Shown here: positions 54,899 to 63,998 of the stretch, in pieces
How the letters are laid out: each line of letters begins with the position of its first letter
Numbering within the stretch: position 1 is the stretch's first letter
Translations under genes and position numbers: made by a program
Notes under the pieces: model-generated
Databases searched by the model: none
Seen by the model: the letters and a program-made list of their open reading frames with translations, nothing else
What the model was told of the DNA's origin: nothing
Assembly: GCA_910578615.1 (NCBI GenBank)
Contig: CAJTRI010000009.1
Coordinates: 63,079 to 127,078, forward strand
DNA: 64,000 nt
Source: an uncultured Duncaniella sp.
Lineage (GTDB): Bacteria > Bacteroidota > Bacteroidia > Bacteroidales > Muribaculaceae
Direction of reading: 5' to 3'

Positions 54899-55669
54899 TC
54901 AATTATTTAGAAAACTTCTGAGCACGGCCTCGAAACCACGCGGATTGTCAAGAAAGCTGTAATGGCCGCAACCGGGAAAACTTACCAGACCGGCATCAGG
55001 GATAAGACGCTCCATCTTTTTGGCATCTGCAAGAGGGGTAGCGGAGTCATTCTCACCCCATATCAGCAACGTGGGAGCCTGTATGAGAGGCATACGGTCA
55101 CAAAGATCCTCGTTGACCACCTTGGAAAGTATGCGGCGCATCATAGGCGAGGCCGAAGCATAGTCGCTCGACCCGGCCTTGGAGCGCCGCACGTCAAGAC
55201 GACGCTCTGCCTCGTCACGTCCATATACGAGATACATAAACCTCTTGATGAGTTTGAACGAATAGACCTTGAAATAATACCTGAATTTTCGTCGTGGCTT
55301 TACACCTGCCGCATCCACAAGGACAAGCCTGTCAACCTCTGGATGTCGCGAGGTAAAAAGGATGCCGACACGTCCGCCGAACGAATGGCCTAACAGTGAA
55401 AAGCCTGAGAGTCCCAGTTCGCCCACAAATCGTTCCATCAGGGAGGTGTATTGTTCCACACCCCAAACGCCGACAGGTTCGGGAGAACCTCCAAAACCGG
55501 GAAAATCCACATTGATGACACGATAGCCGCAGCCAAGAGCAACCCTCTCAACAGAGGCAAGCGTGGTATGGTCGCATCCCCATCCGTGCATGAGGATAAT
55601 AGTACGCGGCCCGTCTCCGTTGTCGGTATAATGCAGCCGTTGTCCGTCAAGTGAGATATCCTTATCCAT
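54899..55669 (-). CDS. Alpha/beta hydrolase
   Basis: A serine hydrolase of 256 residues without signal peptide. The oxyanion segment MHGWGCDHTT is followed by the nucleophile Ser96 in GHSFGG, the acid in WGENDSATP and histidine in GCGHYSFLDNP, so the triad is complete. The substrate is unknown. It is the first gene of an operon with the MurF-like ligase (9-nt gap), ddl and a small membrane protein, hinting at a role in precursor hydrolysis or ester removal. Confidence 0.88.
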   Translation of the reverse strand: MDKDISLDGQRLHYTDNGDGPRTIILMHGWGCDHTTLASVERVALGCGYRVINVDFPGFGGSPEPVGVWGVEQYTSLMERFVGELGLSGFSLLGHSFGGRVGILFTSRHPEVDRLVLVDAAGVKPRRKFRYYFKVYSFKLIKRFMYLVYGRDEAERRLDVRRSKAGSSDYASASPMMRRILSKVVNEDLCDRMPLIQAPTLLIWGENDSATPLADAKKMERLIPDAGLVSFPGCGHYSFLDNPRGFEAVLRSFLNN

Positions 55670-55689
55670 TCATCTGTATTATCAATCGG

Positions 55690-55721
55690 CAAAATTAGAA
55701 AAATCCACCGATATAAACAAA
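55690..55721 (-). promoter_or_regulatory. Promoter of the hydrolase-murF-like-ddl operon
   Basis: Reverse-strand TTTG (55721-55718), a 20-nt spacer and TAATTTTG (55697-55690) match the consensus. The leader would be only about 15 nt. Confidence 0.7.
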
Positions 55722-55723
55722 TG

Positions 55724-55790
55724 AAAAAAAGAGTGTGCCTGAATTGAAAGAGCAACACTCGGCTCTTGCAATACAGGCACACTCTCTTTT
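55724..55790 (-). terminator. Terminator of the etfB-etfA-acyl-CoA dehydrogenase operon
   Basis: GAGTGTGCCTG (55731-55741) pairs with CAGGCACACTC (55778-55788), flanked by seven A residues on the left that become a U run on the reverse transcript. A second small stem (AAGAGC and GCTCTT) sits in the loop. It overlaps the -33 side of the next promoter at its left margin. Confidence 0.85.
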
Positions 55791-55804
55791 CTTACTGGCG
55801 GAAA

Positions 55805-57508
55805 TCAGTCAACCTTGTAGAGAGCTACCTCGGCGGGCTTGAACGAGGCTATGAAGCCGGCATGCTTCTCGACTTCGGCTTGGGCGAGATTGGCATAAAT
55901 CTCGGCAGACCGTGCGAACGAATCGTTGCGGTCGGCATCAAGCAGGAGAAGATAGCTCATCACCGTCACCCCTGCCATCTCTACGAGACGGCGTGCCATA
56001 AAGTCGGCATATGCCTGATCCTCGACAGCTCCGACAGCCTCGACAGCCTTGGCATAGGTCTCGGTCATGACTGCAAGCCTGTCTTTGAGAGCCTGCAATT
56101 CGGGCTTGACATCTACGGACTGGTATTCACGGATAAGTCCGAGATAGGTGCCGGTGGTGACATGGCGTATCGCGGCAACTACCTGCAACTGGGTGGTACC
56201 CTCGTAGATAGAGGTAATACGTGCGTCACGGTAGAGACGCTCACAGGCATAGTCCTTCATGAAGCCCGAGCCACCGTGTATCTGTATACAGTCATAGGCG
56301 TTCTGGTTGCAATACTCGCTACCCATTCCCTTTGCAAGAGGTGTGAGAGAGTCGGCCAGACGGCTGTAACGCTTTGACTCCTTGCGTTCATCGGGAGTGA
56401 GAGAACGTTCTTTGGCGATATCGTCATAAATCTTGTAGACATCCACAAAACGTGCGCACTCATACAGTAACGAGCGGGATGCATCGAGCTTGGCCTTCAT
56501 GACTGAAAGCATCTCATAGACAGCGGGGAACTCGATGATGGCCTTGCCGAACTGCTTACGGTCACGGGCATAAGAAAGAGCCTCGCGATAGGCAAGCTCG
56601 CTGACACCGACACTCTGTGCGGCAATGCCGAGACGGGCGCCGTTCATAAGGGCCATCACATACTTGATAAGACCGAGTCGACGGCTGCCGCATAGTTCGG
56701 CCTTGGCGTCTTTATAGGTAAGCTCGCATGTGGGAGAGCCTTTGATGCCCATCTTGTTCTCGATACGGCGGACATTGACACCGCCGTCACGCTTGTCATA
56801 GATGAACATCGAGAGACCGCGTCCGTCCTTGGTACCTGCCTCTGAACGGGCGAGTACGAGGTGGATGTCACTGTCACCGTTGGTGATGAACCTCTTCACA
56901 CCATTGAGACGCCATGTGCCATCGGGCTGCTCGGTGGCTTTGAGCATCACGCTTTGGAGGTCAGAGCCGGCATCAGGCTCGGTGAGATCCATAGACATGG
57001 TCTCGCCCTGGCATACGCGGGAGATGAAGCGCTGCTTCTGATCCTCGTCAGCAAACTCATAGATAGTTTCCGCACAGTCTTGAAGCCCCCATAGGTTCTC
57101 AAAACCTGTGTCGGCACGGCTGACGATGTCGGCAGCCATAATATAGGGTGTGATAGGGAAGTTCAGACCGCCGTAACGACGCGGCATAGCCATGCCCATG
57201 AGTCCGGCCTTACGACACGCATCAATGTTTTCCTGAGTGGCGGGGGCGTATGTGACACGTCCGTCGGCCACGGAAGGCCCGTCGTGGTCAACGCTCTCGG
57301 CATTAGGTGCGATTATGTCACCACATATCTCGCCTACGATTTCGAGCACCTTGTCATAGCTGTCCTGCGCGTCCTCATAATCGAGGGGGGCGTAGTCAAA
57401 CTTTTCGGCGTCTGTATAATTACGCTCTTTCAAAGCCACGATCTTCTCCATCAGCGGATGGGTGAGATGGTGCTTGAGATCGGGATTGTCAGTATAGAAG
57501 TTAGCCAT
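55805..57508 (-). CDS. Acyl-CoA dehydrogenase
   Basis: An FAD enzyme oxidising or reducing the alpha-beta bond of acyl-CoA with ETF as electron partner. The 567 residues have the N-terminal, beta and C-terminal acyl-CoA dehydrogenase domains plus the extra C-terminal domain of the longer class. Visible are MSMDLTEPDAGSDLQSV, KRFITNGDSDIHLV, QIHGGSGFMKDYACERLYRDARI, shown in part as QIHGGSGFMKDYACERLYRD, and SIYEGTTQLQ. With etfAB directly upstream it may act in butyryl/acyl-CoA metabolism. Chain-length specificity is not clear. Confidence 0.93.
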   Translation of the reverse strand: MANFYTDNPDLKHHLTHPLMEKIVALKERNYTDAEKFDYAPLDYEDAQDSYDKVLEIVGEICGDIIAPNAESVDHDGPSVADGRVTYAPATQENIDACRKAGLMGMAMPRRYGGLNFPITPYIMAADIVSRADTGFENLWGLQDCAETIYEFADEDQKQRFISRVCQGETMSMDLTEPDAGSDLQSVMLKATEQPDGTWRLNGVKRFITNGDSDIHLVLARSEAGTKDGRGLSMFIYDKRDGGVNVRRIENKMGIKGSPTCELTYKDAKAELCGSRRLGLIKYVMALMNGARLGIAAQSVGVSELAYREALSYARDRKQFGKAIIEFPAVYEMLSVMKAKLDASRSLLYECARFVDVYKIYDDIAKERSLTPDERKESKRYSRLADSLTPLAKGMGSEYCNQNAYDCIQIHGGSGFMKDYACERLYRDARITSIYEGTTQLQVVAAIRHVTTGTYLGLIREYQSVDVKPELQALKDRLAVMTETYAKAVEAVGAVEDQAYADFMARRLVEMAGVTVMSYLLLLDADRNDSFARSAEIYANLAQAEVEKHAGFIASFKPAEVALYKVD

Positions 57509-57521
57509 TTTGGAGGTGCTG

Positions 57522-58547
57522 TTATTTGGAGTTCTTCTTGTAGTATTTGATCAACTTGGGTACGACGTCCTCCATATTGCCTGTAATCACATAGTCGGCA
57601 ATCGTGTTGATGGGGGCTGCGGGATCGTTGTTGATTGATATGATGATGGAGCTGTCCTGCATACCGGCAATATGCTGGATCTGGCCGGAGATGCCACATG
57701 CTATGTAGAGTTTGGGACGGACTGTGACACCTGTTTGTCCTATCTGGCGTGCATGTTCTGTGAAACCGGCATCGACAGCGGCGCGCGAGGCTCCCACCTC
57801 GGCCCCGAGTGTGTCGGCAAGCTCGTGAAGCAGCTGGAAGTTTTCCTTTGAACCCACACCGTATCCTCCGGCCACGATAATCGGAGAGTTCTTAATGTTT
57901 ATCTTGGATTGCTCGATATGGCGGTCAAGTATATCGACAACGAAATCGGCATCATCTACATATTTCTTTGCGTCAAGCTCGACAACCTCACCCTTATGGG
58001 CAGGATCGAAGACTTCGCGCTTCATCACACCCTCTCTCACGGTAGCCATCTGGGGACGGCACTCAGGGTTTACGATGGTGGCCACGATGTTGCCACCGAA
58101 GGCAGGACGGATTTGAAGAAGAAGATCCTTGTACTCCTTGCCTGTCTTCGGGTCTGTATGGTCACCGATTTCAAGTGCGGTACAGTCGGCCGTCAGACCG
58201 CTGTGGAGGCATGAGCTGACACGCGGCCCGAGGTCGCGACCTATACAGGTGGCCCCCATAAGGCATATCTGCGGCTTTATCTCGCGGAAAAGATTGATAA
58301 GCACAGCCGCGTGCGGATTGGAGGTATAGGGGGAAAGACGTTTGTCGGCCACCTTATAGAGCAGGTCTACGCCATAGGGAAATACCTGTTCCTCGATGCC
58401 TTCGAGCTTGTCACCGAGAATGACGGCTTCAAGCTTCACACCCAGACGAGAGGCGAGTACACGGCCCTTGGTCAGGAGTTCGAGGCTGACATCGGCCACA
58501 CGGCCGGCCTCATGCTCAAGATATACTATCAAATTGTTCTGGTCCAT
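57522..58547 (-). CDS. etfA: Electron transfer flavoprotein alpha subunit
   Basis: Carries FAD and passes electrons between the dehydrogenase and its redox partner. The ATG at 58547 (MDQNNLIVYLE) is preferred over an upstream in-frame start that would lie within etfB. The 341 residues include the C-terminal FAD domain: GGYGVGSKENF, VGASRAAVDAG, IGQTGVTVRPKLYIACGISG, shown in part as GQTGVTVRPKLYIACGISG, and IISINNDPAAPI. It lies 5 nt after etfB and 13 nt before the dehydrogenase. Confidence 0.95.
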   Translation of the reverse strand: MDQNNLIVYLEHEAGRVADVSLELLTKGRVLASRLGVKLEAVILGDKLEGIEEQVFPYGVDLLYKVADKRLSPYTSNPHAAVLINLFREIKPQICLMGATCIGRDLGPRVSSCLHSGLTADCTALEIGDHTDPKTGKEYKDLLLQIRPAFGGNIVATIVNPECRPQMATVREGVMKREVFDPAHKGEVVELDAKKYVDDADFVVDILDRHIEQSKINIKNSPIIVAGGYGVGSKENFQLLHELADTLGAEVGASRAAVDAGFTEHARQIGQTGVTVRPKLYIACGISGQIQHIAGMQDSSIIISINNDPAAPINTIADYVITGNMEDVVPKLIKYYKKNSK

Positions 58548-58552
58548 AGGGC

Positions 58553-59425
58553 TTATCCGATTGTATGGTTGGCAATAAGTTCTTTCACGAGATCCTCTAT
58601 GCACGCATCGCTGCCGTCAAGGACACGACAGTCCTTGGCTGTGAAGACCACGTTCTCAATGGCTTTGACCTTTGTGGGGGAACCGGCGAGACCCACCTGT
58701 GCGGGATCAGCCTCGACATAGGCGGCACTCCACTCTTGGAGATTGAGATAAGGACGCTTTTCAAGCAGGGCCTTGCGCTCGTCAGAAAGCTTTGCAGCCT
58801 CGCTGGGGGATACCGCATATTTGTATTTCTGCACCCTCATCGCATTGCGGGGACGGCAGGGAGCGGCTGAACCGTTGACAGTCACGACGCAAGGAAGAGG
58901 AGCCTTGACGGTTTCAACACCGTTTTCGAGACGGCGTTTGACGGTGACAAAACCGTCACGAAGGTCAAGAATCTCTTCGGCATATGTTACCTGCGGGATT
59001 CCGAGCTTTTCGGCTATCTGGGGGCCCACCTGGGCTGTGTCGCCATCGATGGCCTGACGTCCGCCGAGGATGATGTCATAGTTGCCGAACTTCTTTACGG
59101 CCTGAGCGAGGGAATAGGAGGTGGCGAGGGTATCGGCACCGCCAAGTACACGGTCTGTAAGCACGATGCCGGAGTCGGCACCACGATAGATGGCTTCACG
59201 GATGATTTCGGATGCACGCGGAAGACCCATGGTGAGGAGCGTTACTGTCGAGCCGGGATTGGCGTCTTTGAGACGCAGAGCCTGTTCGAGCGCGTTGAGG
59301 TCTTCGGGGTTGAAGATGGCCGGCAACGCAGCACGGTTGATGGTGCCGTCCTCTTTCATTGCATCTTTGCCCACGTTGCGGGTGTCAGGAACCTGCTTGG
59401 CGAGCACGATGATGTTAAGACTCAT
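58553..59425 (-). CDS. etfB: Electron transfer flavoprotein beta subunit
   Basis: Partner of EtfA, 290 residues. Typical motifs are the N-terminal KQVPDTRNV, NPEDLNALEQALRLKD, ADTLATSYSLAQ, GRQAIDGDTAQVGPQIAEKL, and LPCVVTVNGSAAPCRPRN. It is the first gene of the etfB-etfA-acyl-CoA dehydrogenase operon, which points to a dehydrogenase-linked ETF rather than a bifurcating FixAB type, though sequence alone does not settle this. Confidence 0.95.
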   Translation of the reverse strand: MSLNIIVLAKQVPDTRNVGKDAMKEDGTINRAALPAIFNPEDLNALEQALRLKDANPGSTVTLLTMGLPRASEIIREAIYRGADSGIVLTDRVLGGADTLATSYSLAQAVKKFGNYDIILGGRQAIDGDTAQVGPQIAEKLGIPQVTYAEEILDLRDGFVTVKRRLENGVETVKAPLPCVVTVNGSAAPCRPRNAMRVQKYKYAVSPSEAAKLSDERKALLEKRPYLNLQEWSAAYVEADPAQVGLAGSPTKVKAIENVVFTAKDCRVLDGSDACIEDLVKELIANHTIG

Positions 59426-59492
59426 TAGTTATTAAGATTTATAAGTAAGAATTGTTAATGACTGGTGATGTATGAGGAGTGGAAAATAGTAA

Positions 59493-59534
59493 CGACAAAT
59501 TTACCAATTCCCAAGAGAAAAAGTAAATTTGTCG
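59493..59534 (-). repeat. Inverted repeat between purL and etfB (terminator or operator)
   Basis: CGACAAATTTAC (59493-59504) and GTAAATTTGTCG (59523-59534) are perfect 12-base arms 18 nt apart. It lies just after the purL stop and overlaps the etfB -7 box. Only a poor T run follows on the reverse strand, so an operator role is possible. Confidence 0.65.
59496..59503 (-). promoter_or_regulatory. -7 box of the etfB operon
   Basis: Reverse-strand TAAATTTG matches TAnnTTTG and lies inside the left arm of the inverted repeat. No -33 TTTG lies at the right spacing. Confidence 0.5.
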
Positions 59535-59540
59535 TGTGAA

Positions 59541-62500
59541 TTAATGTGAAACGTGCTCCTCTACCCACTTCCGGGCATTGATGAAGGCATCAATCCACGG
59601 TGTAACCTTGTCAGAGGTGCGGCTTGCGGGATAGAAGCCACACTGCCATGGGAATATGGCTCTTTCAAGGTGGGGCATCATTGCAAGGTGGCGCCCGTCA
59701 TCAGAACAGATTCCGGCCACAGAGCACCGTGAGCCGTTGGGGTTGGCGGGATAGGAGTTGTAGGCATACTTGGCCACTACGTTATAGTTGTCCATCGACA
59801 TGGGAAGATGGAATTTGCCCTCGCCATGGGCAACCCATATGCCGAGCTTGGAGCCGGACAGAGAGCCAAGCATCACGGAATTGTTGGCAGGTATGTTGAC
59901 ACCGATGAACTGGGACTCGAACTTGTGTGAGTCGTTGTGGAGCATCATCGTCTTCTTGGGATGGGACGGGTTGATGAGATTAAGCTCTATCATGAGCTGG
60001 CAACCGTTGCATATGCCCAAAGAGAGAGTGTCCTCACGCTTGTAGAAGTTTTCGAGCGCACGGCGGGCGTTGTCGTTGTAACGGAAGCCTGATGCCCAGC
60101 CCTTGGCCGATCCGAGTACGTCACTGTTGGAGAATCCTCCGCAGAAGACTATCATGTTGACGTCTTCAAGATTCTCGCGCCCGCTCATAAGGTCGGTCAT
60201 ATGTACGTCCTTGACATCAAATCCGGCAAGATAAAGCGAATATGCCATCTCGCGGTCGCCGTTCACGCCTTTCTCGCGGATGATTGCCGCACGCACACGT
60301 CCATCGCCATGCCCCTCACGACGCAGTGCTATGCCGCGTGATTCGAGTTTGCCGTCAAATCCTGAGGGGAAACGATAACGGATGGGCTGCTTCTTGTAGT
60401 TTTCAAAGCGGGCCTTAGCACATTTCTCTCCGCTCTGGATCGAGTCCATGAGATAGCTTGTATGCATCCATACATCGCGAAGGTGGTCTATGCCCATGAG
60501 ACGCTGGGTGCCGTTATGGTTGATTATGAGGGTACGTTCGGCCGTAGGTGCTCCGATATGGTGGAATCTCACACCGGCAGCCGTCAGGATGGCATCGACC
60601 TTTTCAATCTTGGCCGCGTCAACCTGTGCGACAAGGGCCGGATTCTCGGCAAAAAGAACCTTTACAAGATCTTTCTCTCCGAACACGTTGGCATCAAGCT
60701 CTATGCCGCCGTTGACATTGGCAAATGTCATTTCAAGAAGCGTGGTCACAAGACCGCCGGCCGAAACGTCGTGTGCCGCAAGGAGCAGACCTTTCTTTAC
60801 GAGTTGCTGCACAGCCTCGAATGTATTTACGAAATAGGCCGGATCGGCAACAGTCGGAGCCTCTGCACCAAGTTTGCCGAGCGACTGAGCGAAGGCCGAA
60901 CCGCCGAGACGGAGGTCGTCAGCCGAGAAGTCTATATAATATAGTATAGAGGATTTGGCACGAAGCACTGGGGACAGGGTCTTGCGGACATCGCTCACCT
61001 CGCCGGCGGCAGAGATGATCACCGTACCGGGTGCATACACCTTGTCATCCCCGTATTTCTGGGTCATCGACAATGAATCCTTGCCCGTGGGAATATTGAC
61101 ACCTATCGCGCAGGCAAAGTCGCTGCAAGCCTCGACCGCACGGTAAAGAGCTGCATCCTCACCCGGATTCTTGCAAGGCCACATCCAGTTGGCGCTAAGC
61201 GAAAGGCTCTTTATACCGTCGGCAAGAGGGGTTGTGACTATATTGGTCAGAGCCTCGGCCACTGCCACTACGGAACCCTTGGCGGAGTCAATCAGTGCCA
61301 CCTGGGGAGCATGGCCGATAGAGGTGGCGATACCCTTTGTGCCGGAATAGTCGAGAGCCACGACTCCGCAGTCACTCAGCGGGAGCTGTATCTCGCCCTG
61401 ACACTGCTGACGGGCAATCTTGCCGGTAATAGAGCGGTCAACCTTATTGGTAAGCCAGTCCTTGGAAGCCACGGCTTCAAGGGCGATGGTGTCTGACACA
61501 TATTTTTCAATCTCGCGCTCATCATACCTCAGGTCTGAATAGGAAGTCTTTACTGTGGTATCAGTAAGAGTTGTCTTGGGAGAGGATCCGAACATGTCAC
61601 TCATGGCAAGGTCTATGGGCTTGACACCGTCCTTCTGTTCGAAAACGAAACGGTGGTCGCCGGTTGTCTCGCCAACAACATACATCGGGGCACGCTCACG
61701 GTCGGCAATGGCCCTGACGTAGCCAAGATCCTCCTTACGGAGAACCATGCCCATTCTCTCCTGGCTCTCGTTGCCCACAATCTCCTTTGACGAAAGAGTC
61801 TTGTCTCCGACAGGCAGAGCGTCAATCTCAATCTTGCCGCCTGTTTCCTCTACAAGTTCAGAGAGGGCGTTGAGATGTCCTCCCGCACCATGGTCATGTA
61901 TAGACACGATGGGGTTGTCATCATTCTCGGCAAGAGCGCGGATTACGTTTGACACTCGCTTCTGCATCTCGGGATTGGCACGCTGGACTGCGTTAAGCTC
62001 GATGCCGGAGGCATACTGGCCGGTCTCCACGGAAGAAACAGCACCGCCGCCCATACCGATACGATAGTTGTCGCCACCCATGACGACTACGGCCTCACCG
62101 GCTTCGGGAACACCCTTGATGGCATCTTTGGCAGCAGCATAACCGACACCGCCGGCAAGCATGATCACCTTGTCGTAGGCATACATCTTGCCGTTCTCGT
62201 CATGTTCGAACGTGAGAAGGGAACCACATATCAGAGGCTGGCCGAACTTGTTGCCGAAATCTGACGCACCGTTTGAAGCCTTGATCAAAATCTCGGCCGG
62301 TGTCTGGTAAAGCCATGCGCGGGGATTCATCATCAGTTCCCACGGATGCCATCCGAGACGGGGATATGATGTCATGTACACGGCTGTGCCTGCAAGCGGC
62401 AGAGACGCACGTCCGCCGCCGAGACGGTCTCGGATCTCGCCTCCGCTGCCGGTGGCAGCCCCGTTGAAAGGCTCTACCGTGGTCGGGAAGTTATGGGTCT

Positions 62501-63242
62501 CGGCTTTTAGCGAGAGTACCGTAGGAAGGTCGCGCACCTCGAAATAGTCAGGACGGTCAGGATGTGTGGGATAGAACTGGGCCACGGTGGGGCCTTCGAC
62601 AAAAGCCACATTGTCCTTGTATGCCGAGACAAGCTTGCCGGGATTGACCTGAGAGGTCTTCTTTATAAGTTTGAAAAGCGACAAGGGTTTCTCCTCGCCG
62701 TCGATGACGAACGAACCATTGAATATCTTGTGACGGCAGTGCTCGCTGTTGACCTGCGAGAAGCCGAACACCTCACTGTCAGTGAGAGGACGGCCCAGAC
62801 GCTCGGCCAGACCTCTGAGATATTCCTCCTCCTCGACGGAGAGAGCAAGACCCTCGCGCTTGTTGTATTCGGTAATGTCGCTGATATACTCTATGGCCGC
62901 AGCCTGGCCGGAAGTGGTAAAGACACGGGAATTAAGCCCGTCATAGAGACGGGAGAGCATCTTGTCAAACTTAGGCTCCGCATCAGCAGCCACACGATGG
63001 AATTCCTCAATGCGGGTGATGCCCTCGATTCCCATATTCTGGGTGATTTCCACTGCGTTGGTGCTCCACGGTGTGATCATCTCCTTGCGCGGGCCGATGA
63101 AACGGCCTTTGAGGGAGGTGGAGCTTAGCGGCGACGCTCCGGCAAAAAGCCAGGAAAGCTTCTCACACTCCTCGGGGGTGAACTTGTGGTTAGTCTCTAC
63201 GGCGTAAACAAGGTTAGCGCCTTTCTTGAAAAAAACGACCAT
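59541..63242 (-). CDS. purL: Phosphoribosylformylglycinamidine synthase (single-chain PurL)
   Basis: Fourth step of purine synthesis, FGAR plus glutamine to FGAM. It is the large single-chain form of 1233 residues. An N-terminal PurS-like part is followed by two AIRS-type halves (ETHNFPTTVEPFNGAATGSGG, shown in part as ETHNFPTTVEPFNGAATG; HDHGAGGHLNALSE; PTGKDSLSM; HDVSAGGLV) and a C-terminal class I glutaminase with nucleophile cysteine in GICNGCQLM and the AHGEGKF histidine. It is monocistronic and far from purH, the other purine gene here. Confidence 0.97.
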   Translation of the reverse strand: MVVFFKKGANLVYAVETNHKFTPEECEKLSWLFAGASPLSSTSLKGRFIGPRKEMITPWSTNAVEITQNMGIEGITRIEEFHRVAADAEPKFDKMLSRLYDGLNSRVFTTSGQAAAIEYISDITEYNKREGLALSVEEEEYLRGLAERLGRPLTDSEVFGFSQVNSEHCRHKIFNGSFVIDGEEKPLSLFKLIKKTSQVNPGKLVSAYKDNVAFVEGPTVAQFYPTHPDRPDYFEVRDLPTVLSLKAETHNFPTTVEPFNGAATGSGGEIRDRLGGGRASLPLAGTAVYMTSYPRLGWHPWELMMNPRAWLYQTPAEILIKASNGASDFGNKFGQPLICGSLLTFEHDENGKMYAYDKVIMLAGGVGYAAAKDAIKGVPEAGEAVVVMGGDNYRIGMGGGAVSSVETGQYASGIELNAVQRANPEMQKRVSNVIRALAENDDNPIVSIHDHGAGGHLNALSELVEETGGKIEIDALPVGDKTLSSKEIVGNESQERMGMVLRKEDLGYVRAIADRERAPMYVVGETTGDHRFVFEQKDGVKPIDLAMSDMFGSSPKTTLTDTTVKTSYSDLRYDEREIEKYVSDTIALEAVASKDWLTNKVDRSITGKIARQQCQGEIQLPLSDCGVVALDYSGTKGIATSIGHAPQVALIDSAKGSVVAVAEALTNIVTTPLADGIKSLSLSANWMWPCKNPGEDAALYRAVEACSDFACAIGVNIPTGKDSLSMTQKYGDDKVYAPGTVIISAAGEVSDVRKTLSPVLRAKSSILYYIDFSADDLRLGGSAFAQSLGKLGAEAPTVADPAYFVNTFEAVQQLVKKGLLLAAHDVSAGGLVTTLLEMTFANVNGGIELDANVFGEKDLVKVLFAENPALVAQVDAAKIEKVDAILTAAGVRFHHIGAPTAERTLIINHNGTQRLMGIDHLRDVWMHTSYLMDSIQSGEKCAKARFENYKKQPIRYRFPSGFDGKLESRGIALRREGHGDGRVRAAIIREKGVNGDREMAYSLYLAGFDVKDVHMTDLMSGRENLEDVNMIVFCGGFSNSDVLGSAKGWASGFRYNDNARRALENFYKREDTLSLGICNGCQLMIELNLINPSHPKKTMMLHNDSHKFESQFIGVNIPANNSVMLGSLSGSKLGIWVAHGEGKFHLPMSMDNYNVVAKYAYNSYPANPNGSRCSVAGICSDDGRHLAMMPHLERAIFPWQCGFYPASRTSDKVTPWIDAFINARKWVEEHVSH

Positions 63243-63328
63243 GAGTTTCGTATGAATGTGTCAATGAATGGGGTTATAATCGTGAGGTATATAGGCAAAA
63301 CGGCTTTGCAAAAGCCACTCCACCGCCA

Positions 63329-63360
63329 CAAAATTACTATAAATCCCCCACTCTACCAAA
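63329..63360 (-). promoter_or_regulatory. Promoter of purL
   Basis: Reverse-strand TTTG (63360-63357), a 20-nt spacer and TAATTTTG (63336-63329) match the consensus. The leader would be about 80 nt. Confidence 0.75.
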
Positions 63361-63528
63361 GATTGGACAATGGAAATATCCCATGACACGGGCCGACCTG
63401 ACATTAACCGCAAACCTGACAACCACAGCAAGAATATAAAAAACCACCTGACAAAGCCAACCGGCATACGATCAAAGCAACACCCGGAAGCCAATACACA
63501 GAAATATTCATCTAATCCATCGACAAAA

Positions 63529-63560
63529 TTTGGAAACCATGCGCAAAATCACTACCTTTG
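63529..63560 (+). promoter_or_regulatory. Promoter of rpsF
   Basis: TTTG (63529-63532), a 20-nt spacer and TACCTTTG (63553-63560) match the consensus. The leader would be about 65 nt. Confidence 0.8.
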
Positions 63561-63576
63561 CACCCGAAAAAGTGTG

Positions 63577-63592
63577 TCCGGGTATCCCCGGA
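63577..63592 (+). promoter_or_regulatory. Stem-loop in the rpsF leader
   Basis: TCCGGG pairs with CCCGGA around a 4-nt loop, about 40 nt before the start codon. Ribosomal protein S6 with S18 is known to repress its own mRNA through a leader hairpin in many bacteria; whether this is that element is inference. Confidence 0.4.
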
Positions 63593-63632
63593 TTCATAAA
63601 CCAACCAAAAACCACCAATAATTCACCTAAAA

Positions 63633-63998
63633 ATGAATCATTACGAAACCGTTTTCATTTTAACTCCCGTTTTGTCTGACCAGCAGATGAAGGAAGCGGT
63701 AGAAAAGTTCGAGAAGGTGCTGACAGACAACGGCGCATCTATCGTAAACGAAGAAATCTGGGGTCTTCGCAAACTTGCCTACCCCATCCAGAAAAAGTCC
63801 ACCGGCTTCTACTCTCTCGTAGAGTTTGACGGCGATCCCACCATCGTCAAGAAGCTCGAGACCGCCTTCCGCCGCGACGAGCGCGTTCTTCGCTTCCTCG
63901 TGTTCCGTCTCGACAAGTACGCAAAGGAATATGCCGACAAGCGTCGCAACCGTGCAAAAACAACTACAACAGTCACTGAAGAAGCAAAGGAGAACTAA
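63633..63998 (+). CDS. rpsF: 30S ribosomal protein S6
   Basis: Component of the small-subunit platform, binding with S18. The 121 residues begin MNHYETVFILTPVLSD and contain the family core WGLRKLAYPIQKKSTGFYSL and FRRDERVLRFLVFRLDKYA. A short charged tail with TTTTVTEEAKEN follows the usual end. The normal next genes, rpsR and rplI, would lie beyond the window edge. Confidence 0.97.
   Translation: MNHYETVFILTPVLSDQQMKEAVEKFEKVLTDNGASIVNEEIWGLRKLAYPIQKKSTGFYSLVEFDGDPTIVKKLETAFRRDERVLRFLVFRLDKYAKEYADKRRNRAKTTTTVTEEAKEN

Larger units (their letters stand above)
63243..63632. other. Divergent regulatory region between purL and rpsF
   Basis: A 390-nt gap with no supportable gene. It holds complete divergent promoters (63329-63360 reverse, 63529-63560 forward), a short palindromic stretch at about 63302-63316 (GGCTTTGCAAAAGCC) in the purL leader, and a stem-loop in the rpsF leader. 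Confidence 0.6.

Noticed and set aside
55724..55790. Possible small RNA gene in the hairpin between two reverse operons
   Set aside because: The 11-bp stem with flanking A and T runs is fully explained as a terminator.
63302..63316. PurR-type operator in the purL leader
   Set aside because: The palindrome GGCTTTGCAAAAGCC does not fit the enterobacterial PurR box, and Bacteroidota PurR sites are not established; left as a sequence note only.
63370..63621. 83-residue frame between purL and rpsF
   Set aside because: It runs through both promoter elements and the rpsF leader and is rich in Asn, Lys and His with no pattern.
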